Positions 1 through 9,539 of a stretch of DNA of 25,346 nucleotides are shown piece by piece (the stretch's first letter is position 1; every line of letters starts with the position of its first letter). The notes beneath the pieces were generated by a model. That model was given only the letters and a program-made list of their open reading frames with translations, did not search any database and was not told the origin of the DNA. Origin of the DNA: Oehlia diaphana (Eukaryota; Glomeromycota; Glomeromycetes; Glomerales; Glomeraceae); NCBI GenBank assembly GCA_003833135.1, contig QZLH01001343.1, forward strand, positions 1-25,346, written 5' to 3'. Both the position numbers and the translations under genes were made by a program.

Positions 1-140
1 GTTAATTCCAGCCGAAATTACGCTAAATCAGGCCAGAATTAAAAATCGCACCAAACCACACTTTTTGTTTAAATCACACCACACTTTTCGGTCCATCATA
101 CCATGAAATCCTGGACACCCTATTATAAATTTATAATGGG
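1..140. mobile_element. possible transposon terminus at the left edge
   Basis: Read on the minus strand, bases 120 to 1 start GGGTGTCCAGGATTTC and contain CACTTTT/TTTGTGTGG-like repeats, a style common at ends of Tc1/mariner-like elements. A perfect 16-bp AT palindrome (ATTATAAATTTATAAT, 122-137) lies directly outside. The composition is richer in C and G than the next kilobase. No transposase is visible because the element, if real, would lie outside the window. The call rests on appearance only; the other end would have to be found to confirm it. Confidence 0.25.
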
Positions 141-344
141 TTACAACTCTTAATTGTTTTTATACTTTGTATTTAATGATTCATATACGAAATCACGTCG
201 CTCTGGATTTAATGAAAGCAATTTTTAATAATAATGTATATATTATAAAGACGAAATTATGCAATTTTGTAACTACCTCATAAACTGTTTTTTCGATCGT
301 ATATTGTTGAGAACCTCCGAAAAGCTCGGGTTTGTCGATCATTA

Positions 345-620
345 TGAACGTATTATTTACGGAAGGTATGGTTTTTATTATTTCCATACTTATATAAAAA
401 ATAAGGTAATATGTAATGGAAAACATCATAATCGGATATTATGCTAAGGTAGAATAATATATTTGGAGCATTATTGAGCTTCGGAAAAGAAATATAGATA
501 AACTTTATCTAAACCTAATATGAACTTCTATGACATTTTTTATAGATCTCAAAAGTTGATTGTCATAGCTTTTTTTTTCGACGATTATAATATTATGTAA
601 CGGGAACGAGATTTTGAAGA
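345..620 (+). repeat. dispersed repeat, copy 1 (TTTCCATAC type)
   Basis: This stretch shares an ordered set of short blocks with 3250-3400 and 7960-8360: GTATGGTTTTTA-TATTTCCATAC, then a GGAAAAGAAATAT block, then ATAAA-TTTATCTAAACC, then GAAC-TTCTATGACATTT, and finally AAAGTTGATTGTCATA. The copies are diverged and in the same orientation. The open frames over it on either strand (193-447) are short, AT-driven and do not resemble proteins. It may be an old non-autonomous element or a flank carried along in the duplication of the kinase genes. Confidence 0.5.
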
Positions 621-979
621 AATCGGTGTTTAGCTTTGAGGGGTCTTCGGAAAACCAACTTAATTCACTTCTCAGATTCTTTGGAAAGGTAATAAAAACG
701 ACCAGAAGTGAAGTTAAAAAGGAAAAAGGATAAAAAAAGAGTAAATCAACTCATAGAAACAAAGTGATAGTGGGTACGTATAAGGAAAAGAAGATAAAAC
801 ACCATGAAAATAATGAGATCGTGTAGAGTTTAGAATAATTGTTAGCAAAACGCTTGCAAAACATTGATTCCGGTATTATTAGTGAATGATATCATAAGAA
901 AGACACTATAAGGGACGTGATGAGAGGTTCCAAAATAGCTAAGAAAATTTTACAACGAGTTAGAGCAGTTATTCTTTAA
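611..979 (+). other. degenerate one-frame stretch, possible gene relic
   Basis: Reading from 611 in a single frame gives about 120 codons with Lys/Arg-rich, protein-like content (for example KSKSTHRNKVIVGTYKEKK and RDVMRGSKIAKKILQRVRAV), interrupted by about four in-frame stops before the TAA at 977-979. The G content of this strand is higher than in neighbouring DNA. I do not recognise a family. It could be an old coding relic or chance purine-rich sequence. The stretch 980-1207 shows no gene-like signal. Confidence 0.2.
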
Positions 980-1239
980 ACGGGTTAATTGCTCTAAAAA
1001 ACTCTAGTCTACTAATTAAGCTAAATAATTTACTTTTAATGTAAAAATGGTTAATAAAAGATCAAATATCGCATTATCCAAGTACCGGATTTATGCTCCC
1101 TACCAGATCCCCTTTGACTTTTTTCATAACAAAATTATCAAAAAATATTTATAATTCTTTCTTATTTATGCACAGTATAACGAATTCTCATAAATATTGA
1201 AAATTTAATGAAAATATCAAAAACAAATAAAATTTATTA

Positions 1240-1777
1240 TTATTTAAAAAGTGAAAAAAAAATACTCGTATCATTAAATTTATCAATACTATTTGCAGTA
1301 ATAATCTTACTTGGAGCATTTCGTAATCTATTTAAACCTTCCCAAGCTTCATGGTTTCCCTGTTTAGCTGATTTATTAAACCAATACATTGCTGCAAATG
1401 TGTCGCCTAATTTATCAATTTCAAATATAACTCCAAGATTGTATTGAGCTACGCTAAGTCCATCATCTCCATCTCCTGCTCTCTCATAAAAATCATAAGC
1501 CTTTTTCTTGTCAACCATAGTTGCAATTCCTAAATAATAAAAATCTCCAAGAGAATTGGGATAATTTTGATTATTTAATAATCAGTCAAAAATTTCTATT
1601 GAAGTCACATGATGATCCTCAAGGTAATCAAAGAATTCTCTGTTTTTTATTTCCATCATATAGCTTATAAGGAAGAGTAGCTATTCCATCAACTACATCT
1701 TTCTTTGATTTAGATCCTTTTTGCTTGAAATTTTGTGATAAATCATTACGTGATGAAAGTGACGAATTATTACGTGA
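1240..1777 (-). pseudogene. decayed Sel1-repeat tail of kinase 1
   Basis: Downstream of the TAA at 1778-1780 the sequence still matches the linker and Sel1 tail of the intact paralogue at 11518-12170. Three further changes are visible relative to that copy: an extra base near 1634 that shifts frame, TGG changed to TGA at 1582-1584, and a 9-base in-frame deletion near 1546 that removes the residues between NS and GDF. The last segment (1518-1240) is open and reads YNLGV, AMYWF and AKQGNHEA, which are Sel1 (TPR-like) signatures. Sel1 repeats normally form helical protein-interaction surfaces. With the stop and frameshift upstream, this tail cannot be made as part of the kinase unless transcripts are edited or the base calls are wrong. 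Confidence 0.8.
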
Positions 1778-1916
1778 TTAATGGGATGAATTATTACGTG
1801 AAGAAGGTGATGAATTATTACGTGATGAAGACGATGAATCATTGCGTGATGAAAGCGATGAATTATTACGTGATGAAAGCGATGAATCATTACGTGATGA
1901 ATGGGATGAATTATTA
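1741..1916 (-). repeat. 24-bp coding minisatellite (SSRNNSSL type)
   Basis: About seven 24-bp units, minus-strand type TCATCACGTAATAATTCA plus six variable bases, encode the octapeptide SSR(N/D)(N/D)SS(L/H/S/P). The orthologous linker of kinase 4 (about 12010-12095) has only three to four units, so the array has expanded or contracted since duplication. The nonsense codon that truncates kinase 1 lies inside this array at 1778-1780, where a TCA serine codon has become TAA. Open frames in other phases on both strands over this array are repeat shadows. Confidence 0.85.
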
Positions 1917-3096
1917 ATAGGAGGTGTCCAATATTTTGTGATTTTACTAATAATTGCTTCTAGTCTAGCAACTACATCGTGAATAGTTGGACGATCATAT
2001 GATTCAGGTTTCCAACAATCTATAAATTAGCAATATCATCAATGTTATTAATTATACTTTAAATTAAGTTAGACTTTTAAAATATATTTACCGGTATAAA
2101 GTTTTTCATAATCCTTAGGTGTATTAGGAATAGGTGTTTCTCTAAGACCTTGCAAAATCTGATTCGGTAATCTATGTTGATTAGATTCGTCTTTGAAAGG
2201 TGGCCGACAACTTGATATTTCCCATAGAAGCACACCAATACTATAAACATCACTCTTTTGGTTCAGAGAGTATGAATCCTTGGAAAATTTTTTAGGATCA
2301 ATATAAGGAATTACACCATATTGTTTGTCATCAATATTTTTTGATAATCCAAAATCAGCCAATTTGATATTATTTTGATGGACTAACACGTTGCTCGAGT
2401 GCTATTATATAATAATAAAGATTACAAATACATATAATATATGTAATATAATATAAATATTAAAATTACCAAATCACGATGAATAATCTTCTCGTCATGT
2501 AAGCATGATATAGCGCAAGCTAATTGACGTGCCATTTTGAATTTATCATTCCAAGTGAGATTACCGATATTTTTTTCTAGATATTTTCGAAGAGTACCAC
2601 TGTCGGCATATTCCATTACCAACATGTATTTCATCGGACTGTAATTTTGTTTATCTTATTAAAAGAAATATTAATATTTAATCATAATTATATTAAAATT
2701 TCATATAAAAACAAATATTAGAATTATTATACTTATTGTAACACCATGGAATCTTATAATATTATCATAAAAATGTACTTCACGCTGAATTTTAAGCTAT
2801 AAAATAATAAAGAAGAATTTTTTAATTGGAAAATGAATTTTTTCTAAAGAGAAATATACTTTATATTATAATGTAATTACCCCATAAACAATTTTTTCAG
2901 CTGTAGAGTCATTGAGAGATTTTAATGCTAAAGTTTTACGAGGATTTTTCCAGTTTGCTCGATAAACCTTTCCGAATCCTTTGTCGCTAATTACTTTAAA
3001 GTTAGAAAAGTCTTTATAATCATAATGTTTAATACGTTTTTTTGAAATAGCTTCTTCAATCCAATTCATCCAACCTGGTTTATTGCCGCAAGACAT
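1778..3096 (-). CDS. TKL-type protein kinase 1, C-terminally truncated
   Basis: Predicted exons on the minus strand are 3096-2881, 2796-2733, 2654-2470, 2401-2092 and 2019-1778, giving 338 aa. Exon phases and lengths match kinases 2-4. The protein starts MSCGNKPGW. It has an ALK lysine (residue 58 or nearby), HRDL at 152-155 followed by HSSNVLV, a DFG motif, a Y-I-D-P-K-K-F activation-segment end and the subdomain-XI CWKPESYDRP motif, so the catalytic core is complete. It should phosphorylate Ser/Thr or Tyr in the cytoplasm; the substrate is unknown. Two oddities: the glycine loop reads ISDKGFG, with lysine where the central glycine sits in its paralogues, and the protein ends at a TAA inside a Ser/Asn-rich repeat, which cuts off the Sel1 tail. 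The exon 2 donor is A|GTATAA rather than G|GTATAA. It may be a recently truncated functional gene, a pseudokinase or an early pseudogene. Confidence 0.75.
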
Positions 3097-4100
3097 TTTT
3101 ATGTACAAAATTGTTCTTACTACGAAAATATATATATATATATATATTTTTAAGAGTTTATAAAGTTTATAAAACATTAATCGGAAAATTATTACTCCCA
3201 GTCGATCATTGAGATCAAAAAAGAATGTAGTTTTCTATGTATTGAATGTATAATTTTTCATTATTTCCATACATATTAAGGGCAATAATAAGCGGAAAAA
3301 AAATATAGAGAATGAAAATTTTATCTACACCCAATATGTTTTGTAACATCTCCAAAGTTGATTGTTATGACGTTAAATAGAAGAAATTGTAACATGAGAT
3401 TTTCATTGTAATTGTTATAATGCATAAAAATTGTTTTTTTCTAAATCCGTCTTTGAGTGGGGTGCGTGATTATACACTTATATTATATAAATCAAAAATA
3501 ACATGTAATAATTGTAACATGTTGTTATAAAGATTTTAGAAATATTGAAAATTATTACGATACAACTGTCGATCATTATGGCTATTTATGGAATCTATGG
3601 AATGTATATGATTAGCTCGATTTTTATCACGTTTATTTTCGTTATACAGTATTTCAATAATCACATAAATCATATTATTTATCTTAAAATGACTTTCAAA
3701 TATCTGTATGTTCCTTTATTAATTAAAAATTCTTGTTTGAATACTTCTTTTATACTAGTTTTCTTTTTTTAACTACGTCACTCATTAGGTTGTAACTAGT
3801 GACTTAGCTCGATATTATATAAATTATTATAATTTTTCTATGCAGTGACGTTATTGACGTAAACTTTGTTACGGCAGTTACGTCGGTTTGCGCCTCTATT
3901 TTATACTATACCGATATCAATAAATTATCAAATAATTGCAAGTTGGGCCAGTATAAAGTTATAACATGAAATTATAGACATAATTGTATTAGAAATAAGT
4001 CGAAAATAATGACAATTACCGAATAGTTAAATATGAATATGTTTATTACAACTTGGCTAATAATTTACTCTCGATAAATTTATAATGGCGTTTATTAGAA
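3097..4100. other. intergenic DNA between kinases 1 and 2
   Basis: No supported gene. A TA microsatellite-like run lies at about 3130-3147, just upstream of the kinase 1 start. A short copy of the TTTCCATACAT dispersed repeat is at about 3250-3400. The 75-codon plus-strand frame at 3545-3772 is hydrophobic, AT-driven and has no family resemblance. The promoter of kinase 1 and the 3' end signals of kinase 2 must lie here, but I cannot pinpoint either. Confidence 0.5.
3250..3400 (+). repeat. dispersed repeat, copy 2 (partial)
   Basis: This stretch shares CATTATTTCCATACATAT, AAGCGGAAAAAAAATATAGA, TTTTATCTACACCCAATATG and CAAAGTTGATTGTTATGAC with the copies near 345-620 and 7960-8360, in the same order and orientation. 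It is shorter and more diverged than the other two. Confidence 0.4.
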
Positions 4101-5910
4101 TTACGGATTATTAATAATCATTTTAATAAGTTGTTCGATATCATCATCAGAACTATATGAATAAAAATCTTTTGCAAAATTTGAAAGAGGCTTAAGAGGC
4201 TTCTGGACATCTGAATTGAAATCATACGATTGAGAATCTTTTGCACTATTATTTTTCGTAATAATTGTTTCTGATCTTGAATGAGACCTAAGAGGTTCTG
4301 AATTGAAACTAAATGACTGAGAATCTTTTGTACTATTATTTTTCGCAATTGTTTCTAATCTTGAATGAGGCTTAAGAGGTTTCTGGACATATGAATTGAA
4401 GTCGTATGACTGAAAATCTTTTGTACTATTATCAATAATTGAAAGAGGCTTAAGAGGTTTCTGGACATATGAATTGAAATCGTGTGACTGAAAATCTTTT
4501 GTACTATTATTTTTCTCAATAATTGAAAGAGGCTTAAGAGGTTTCTGGGCATATGAATTGAAATCATACGACTGAAAATCTTTCGCACTATTATTTTTCT
4601 CAATAATTGAAAGAGGCTTAAGAGCCTTCTGGACATCTGTATCGATTTTATATGACTGAATATCTTTTGTACTATCATTTTCCGCAATAATCGTTTCTAA
4701 TCTTGTAACTATCTCTTCGATATCTGGACGATGATCTGGTTTATCTTTCCAACAATCTATAAAATTTTAATTAGTTAACAATATTAGCAATATAATTAAT
4801 TTATTGCAAATATTAACTTTTGAATATATTTACCAGTATAAATTTTTTCATAGTCCTTTGGTGTATTTGGGATAGACTTTTCTCTAAGACCTTGCGGAAT
4901 ATTGACAATTAAATAAAAATCGACTTTACCCTCGAAAGGTGGCCGACCACTTGATATCTCCCATAGAAGTACTCCAAGACTATAGATATCGCTCTTTTTA
5001 CTTAAAGAGTATTTTTCCTCCAACGTGAATTTTTTCGGATCAACATACCGAACCATGCCAGTTGCTGACTTTGATCTAACTAAGTCATCGTCCTTTTTCG
5101 ATAATCCAAAATCAGCCAATTTGATGGTATTTTGATGGACCAATACATTTTTGGAGTGCTATTATCATTATTTAATACAATTAATTAAATTATAAATTCA
5201 TATTTGCAAATATATTATAATATACAATTTAATATAGATAAATTACCAAGTCACGATGAATAATATTCTCCTCATGTAAACATAATACTGCGCAAGCTAA
5301 TTGATGTGCCATTTTGAATTTATCATCCCATGTGAGATTTCTAAAATTTTTCTTTAGATATTCTCGAAGAGTACCACTGTCGGCATATTCCATTACCAAC
5401 ATATATTTCTTTGAACTATTATTTCGAATTTCTTAAGAAAAAAAAAAATAATAATTGTTTAATTTAGTATATTATAAGCAAGTAATATCAAAAATATTAT
5501 ACCTGTTGTAATGCCATAAAACTTAATAATATTATCATAACAGTGTACTTCGCGCTGGATTTTAAGCTAGTGATAAAAAGAAAATTTTTAATTAGAAATA
5601 TTAGAATTGTATTTATTACAAAGACGAAATTATATAATGTATATCTTACCTCATCAACAACTTTTTCAGCTATGTTGTCGTTGAGAGTTTTTAATGCTAA
5701 TACATTACGAAAATTCTTCCATTCTGCACTATAGACTTTTCCGAAGCTTCCAGAACTAATTACTTTAAGGTTGGAAAAGCCTTTATAATCATAATGCTTA
5801 ATATGTTTTTTTGAAATACCATCTTCAATCCATTTAATCCATTTATTATCAATTTGCTGAGACCGATAAGTAGTAGGTACTGAATTGGCGGACCTAGTTT
5901 TATCAGACAT
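4101..5910 (-). CDS. TKL-type protein kinase 2 with 28-residue repeat tail
   Basis: Exons 5910-5650, 5566-5503, 5431-5247, 5158-4834 and 4756-4101 splice to an intact 496-aa protein; every junction is GT-AG and the phases close. The start MSDKTRSANS is shared with kinase 3. The kinase core shows ISSGSFGKVY (51-60), ALK with K74, a helix-C glutamate in LKIQRE (E93), HRDL (167-170), HSKNVLV (N174), DFG (186-188), RYVDPKKF, WEISSGRPPF and CWKDKPDHRPD. All catalytic residues are present, so an active Ser/Thr- or Tyr-directed kinase is expected. From about residue 309 the tail is six imperfect copies of KDFQSYDFNSYVQKPLKPLS followed by IIEKNNST, plus a seventh partial one. The tail has no Sel1 motif, unlike kinases 1 and 4. 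Open frames rich in Ile/Leu/Ser over 4118-4687 are out-of-frame shadows of this tail. Confidence 0.9.
4110..4690 (-). repeat. 84-bp coding tandem repeat in kinase 2
   Basis: Six imperfect units with a 26-31-residue period (about 84 bp) make up most of exon 5. Two units contain RLETIAKNNST and RSETIITKNNSA. These closely match RLETIIAENDST, the last helix of the kinase domain just upstream, so the unit probably arose by duplication of that junction. Units differ by small in-frame indels. Kinase 3 retains only one damaged unit. Confidence 0.85.
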
Positions 5911-6618
5911 AGTCAGGTACGGTAAAATATTAATATGAAATAATTTTTTTTTTAAAAAAAAAAAGTTTATTATTACTCCGATTAGTAGAATATATATAGT
6001 TAATATAGAAATAATAGGTCAACTGCAGAACTTGAAATAGGGGCTTTCAAATGTATTGTGTTTTAGTACTACATTTTTTTTTGATTGTTTGCAATTTAAA
6101 GTCCAAATTAAGGTGATAATGGGACCGATTTTTAATTTTGGAAAGTTTACATTTTTAAAATTGAATACTATATTTAAAAAATACATATTTGTAATAAATG
6201 CATATGTAATACTAATAATAATAATAAAGGTATATTCTATTTTATTTTTTATTCATTCCGGAGTTAAATGAGTTTCTTTTCACCTTTTTCTTTATTGAAA
6301 AGTTGATTTTTCAAGACTATCAATTTGCGCCAAAGACTGGTTTTGACGATCAATCTAACCATATAGTCGGACTTTATGACTATAATAAAGACCGATCCTT
6401 TTATAGAAACTCAAAAATGCTTTTTGTTACATTTGTTTGTCACACATGAAATTGAGTGATGATCATTTTCGCTGAATATTAATCAAGAACGGAATACACA
6501 TTAACTCATCCAGTGATCATAGAGATATGCAATATTTATCATAACAGACTTTGAGACGCGTCAAATAATGTATTTTAGGATAATGAATATCCTAAAGAAA
6601 TAAATAAATAACTAAGCG
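5911..6618 (-). promoter_or_regulatory. 5' flank of kinase 2, duplicated upstream of kinases 3 and 4
   Basis: The first 100 bases upstream of the ATG match the same interval before kinase 3 (shared blocks GATTAGNNGNATATNTATAG and GTTAATATAG.AATAATAGG). Further out, blocks of the type GGGCTTTCAAATGTATT, ACATTTTTTTGATT and GACCGATTTTTAAT are shared with the flanks of kinases 3 and 4. A GATCAATCTAACCATATAG block is at 6348-6368. An inverted T10/A11-type run lies at 5944-5964. The promoter is inferred from position and conservation; no core element can be assigned. The 71-codon plus-strand frame here is not supported. Confidence 0.4.
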
Positions 6619-7800
6619 CTAACAAAATTCTTTTTTGATACAGATACCATAAGGACGCAAATCCGCTCCATCTGAAATCCAATATTCACCAATTCCAGTT
6701 TCTTCTTTTGAAATTTTAATTAAAGTATTTGGATTAACTCTATTTTGAAACACGACTCTATATTCATCCCATCAAGAGTGAATTTAGTAGCATATCGATA
6801 CGCAACATCAATATCTGGATGGAATAAATTCCATTGCCAAATAAGAATCGTTCACTTTTACACAAGAGATAACCATCTTCAGCGATTGATTTACAATTAT
6901 CTTTTGCAGTTCCATGGTAAGAAACTATTAAAAGGTACATAAATTACTGATAAAATTAGTAAGTTGAAACATATAAATAGAAAATATTGCAAACAAATTA
7001 CTTACCTGGCCATTCACCCCTTACGGAACTACTTGAATCATTTCTTTTATCAACGCCAAGCCAATTATTGTCATCATATTTGTTAAGAACGTTAAGAGCA
7101 AATCTTCTCCAACCGCAAAGACGTTTATATTCGTAATTTCCTCTCATAAAAGTAATTCCCTTATCATTTGTATGTTTAAAATCATAATCATATAATGGGC
7201 AAGTTTATTCGGATGAATAAATAATGCATTACTGCTAGAAGAATAACTACTGTTTATTCTTAATACATATAAGGTAGATCCGCATTATACATTACATTCT
7301 CTTAGAGTGGAATCTCCTTCAACTATTTTACCGGTAAAAATTAATTTTTGTTGATTTTGCGGTATGCCTTCAATAATATATATTTTCGTTTTAACTGATC
7401 GATTGTTTCATTATAATCAACATCTACTGTTATAGTTTTACCCGTTAATGTTTTAACGATTACGTAATTTCGTCTAAAAAATTTGGCTCTTTCGAATTTT
7501 TTACGATTACTATTGTAATCTGTTCCTATTAATCTTTTGAATTTTCACGCCACGGTTTTCTTGATTGTCCGTTATATTGTTAGTTGGAACTTTACCGCCA
7601 ACCAAATGAGATTGATGAAAAGATATTTCATCTAATAAATTATTTTCAGAAAATAACCATTACGAGGAATAAATTTATTATAGAACAATTATTATAAGGA
7701 AGAATCGCAATAGTACTTAATGCTGCGTATAATACTTTGTCTTCATTTTCTCGATTTTCTTTTAATAATGAAGAAAAAAAATAGCGTTCATTTATCTATT
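6619..7800 (-). pseudogene. ubiquitin-like plus PARP-like ADP-ribosyltransferase pseudogene
   Basis: Read on the minus strand, 7800-7500 gives an unrecognised N-terminal part (KENRENEDKVLYAALSTIAI). Positions 7460-7240 give a ubiquitin-like domain (VKTLTGKTITVDV, then EGIPQNQQKLIFTGK and a STL core). Positions 7200-6619 give a GWRRFALNVL region and a PARP-like fold (SYHGTAKDNCKSIAEDGY, GNGIYS, QNRVNP, GEYWIS, RPYGIC). The H of HGT and the Y of GIYS are the expected NAD-binding positions of H-Y-E-type ADP-ribosyltransferases. A good GT-AG intron (7005-6925) splits the domain at GEWP|VSYHGT. It is broken by frame changes near 7544, 7390, 7202, 6820 and 6768, and by TAA at 7285-7287 where ubiquitin has Gln. 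The reading frame ends at TAG 6619-6621. If the parent is intact elsewhere, it would attach ADP-ribose; the target is unknown. Confidence 0.75.
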
Positions 7801-7959
7801 AGATTTTTTCTTTAAAAAAAATAGATACTAAGGGAATCATGTTTCATTTAAATATTGTAATCATTCATTGAGACATAAATTTATTTTATTTTTTAATTTT
7901 TCTTTGTTTGGATTAAAACCGAATGTTGCGCCAAGCATTGAATAGATCATAAAATGAAT

Positions 7960-8360
7960 GAAATGTATGGTTTTTACTATTTCCATACATACTAGATAAT
8001 ATTAATTGATATATGATATTACATTGCAATCGGAAATCGGGTCTTAAGTTGATAACGTATTTCATATTTGGGAACATTATTAGGCTTTCGTTTGCCTTTT
8101 TTGTTATTAAAGAAGCATTAGGAAATTTAACTTATAGATTTTTATGTGTGAAATGCGCGGTTTATTATTTCCATACATATCAGCAACTATGCTTAAAGTT
8201 GCATAACGTTTTCATATTTGGGAACATTATTAGGCTTCCATTTGCATTCTTTGTTATTAAAGAGCATTATAAGTGGAAAAGAAATATTTATAAATTTTAT
8301 TTAAACCCAATACGAACCTTTATGACATTTATACACCAAAGTTGTTTGACGTAACACAAT
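7960..8360 (+). repeat. dispersed repeat, copy 3, with internal tandem duplication
   Basis: The segment beginning TTTCATATTTGGGAACATTA recurs with a 150-bp spacing (8061 and 8211), and TTCCATACAT recurs at 7981 and 8169, so the element carries an internal duplication with about 38 bases of indel. The second half matches copies at 345-620 and 3250-3400 (AAGTGGAAAAGAAATAT, TTTATTTAAACCCAATA, GACATTT, AAAGTTG). The 113-codon frame at 8013-8354 is created by the duplication: it repeats FGNIIRL-FAFFVIKE and does not look like an independent gene. Confidence 0.6.
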
Positions 8361-9439
8361 ATTTTTTTTTATTTTTTTCATGACGATCGATTATGATGAA
8401 TATTCGCGTTCATTGACAAAAATTTTTCCATAATCCGTCTCTGTAATATCAAAACAAAACATGTTTTATATAAAATTTAATAAAGAATTTTGGATAAATT
8501 TTGTTAACTTTATAACTTGCATGAATTCATTTTTTTTTTTAAAAAAAAAAGCTCAAATATATATTAGATATCAAGATTGAAAGTTACAAAGCGAATTTAT
8601 TTACATTAATAGGTAAGTTTTAATTTGCAGTAGATTTAAAGTATGCTTATTTAACGACCAATGATAGATATTATATTATATATAACGAATGACCTTGTAA
8701 CTTTATTTATTTTAAAACAAAGAACGTTTGCACAATTTTATAAACAAAGCTAATAACAGAAAGAAATGGCTGAAATGAAACGAATATATTTATAAATTAT
8801 ATATACATCATTTTCAAATTTTAACTTAAATTTATCTAGAAAAGTGAATATACTATATTAGATTCATATTGATGAAGCAAATCCAACTCGAATTCGCCGA
8901 AATTTGAATTTGGAATTAATCATCGTGGCTTCGGTCAATAATTGATCTAACCATAAAGTCCTTGCAGAACGGAATAGAAAAAAAAAAAATGAAAAAAAAA
9001 TCGAAAAAACTTTTTTCGGTCTTAACCCGAAAAAAAGGAAATTTTGAAGAAAAAAAGAAAAAAACAACCCGAAAAAGAAATATGATTATCTCAAAACACG
9101 TAGACATGTCAAAATGTCGAAATGTCTGCTGTCGTCTATGGTAAATCTCATTAAACGAAATTGGAACGTACACATGACCCCAATTATTCTCGGATTTTTT
9201 TTTTTAAATAAAATTGTTTTCATTTTTCTTGCTTATAATCGCATTGAACATTTCGATTCTGTATTAACATTAAGTTTTAATTTCGTTTGGTTTTGACTTC
9301 CCTCTATCGTATTTACCGCAGAAAATCGAACATTGTACTGCGTTAATTATTTTTTTTTTTTTTTAGATCCGACAATTTTTGACTTGAACGATTATTTTTA
9401 TTTTTATTTATTTGTTTATTTATTTTATTAGATTTGAGG
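8361..9439. other. gene-free AT-rich interval with strong purine/pyrimidine bias
   Basis: No supported gene. An inverted T/A homopolymer hairpin (T12 then A10) is at about 8529-8551. An isolated ATTGATCTAACCATAAAGTC block, otherwise found in kinase 5' flanks, lies at 8941-8960. A purine-rich tract at about 8966-9085 yields Lys/Arg-rich frames on the plus strand and Phe-rich frames on the minus strand; these are compositional artefacts. GACATGTC and AATGTCGAAATGTC repeats are near 9100-9125. Confidence 0.4.
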
Positions 9440-9539
9440 CTGGAATATTAATAATTTTTTTAATGATTTTATCTTGAGAATTGTATGAAAAAAATCTTTC
9501 GCAAAACTTTATTTAAAGAGGCGTATTAAAATCATATGA

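Noticed and set aside
1208..1447. 79-codon plus-strand frame
   Set aside because: It is antisense to the Sel1 tail remnant, which has clear family signatures on the minus strand.
1693..1917. His/Asn/Tyr/Met-rich frames on both strands
   Set aside because: They are created by the 24-bp repeat array of kinase 1. The kinase frame through the same bases is SSRNNSSL.
4118..4687. Two Ile/Leu/Ser-rich minus-strand frames of 76 and 110 codons
   Set aside because: They are out-of-frame readings of the kinase 2 repeat tail, whose correct frame is fixed by the exon 4/5 splice and is open to TAA 4101-4103.
8013..8354. 113-codon plus-strand frame with an apparent internal repeat
   Set aside because: It is a by-product of a tandemly duplicated dispersed repeat; the other copies of the repeat are not open in this frame.
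8864..9173. Overlapping Phe-rich and Lys-rich frames on both strands
   Set aside because: They come from a long purine-rich tract; composition alone explains them and no family resemblance exists.
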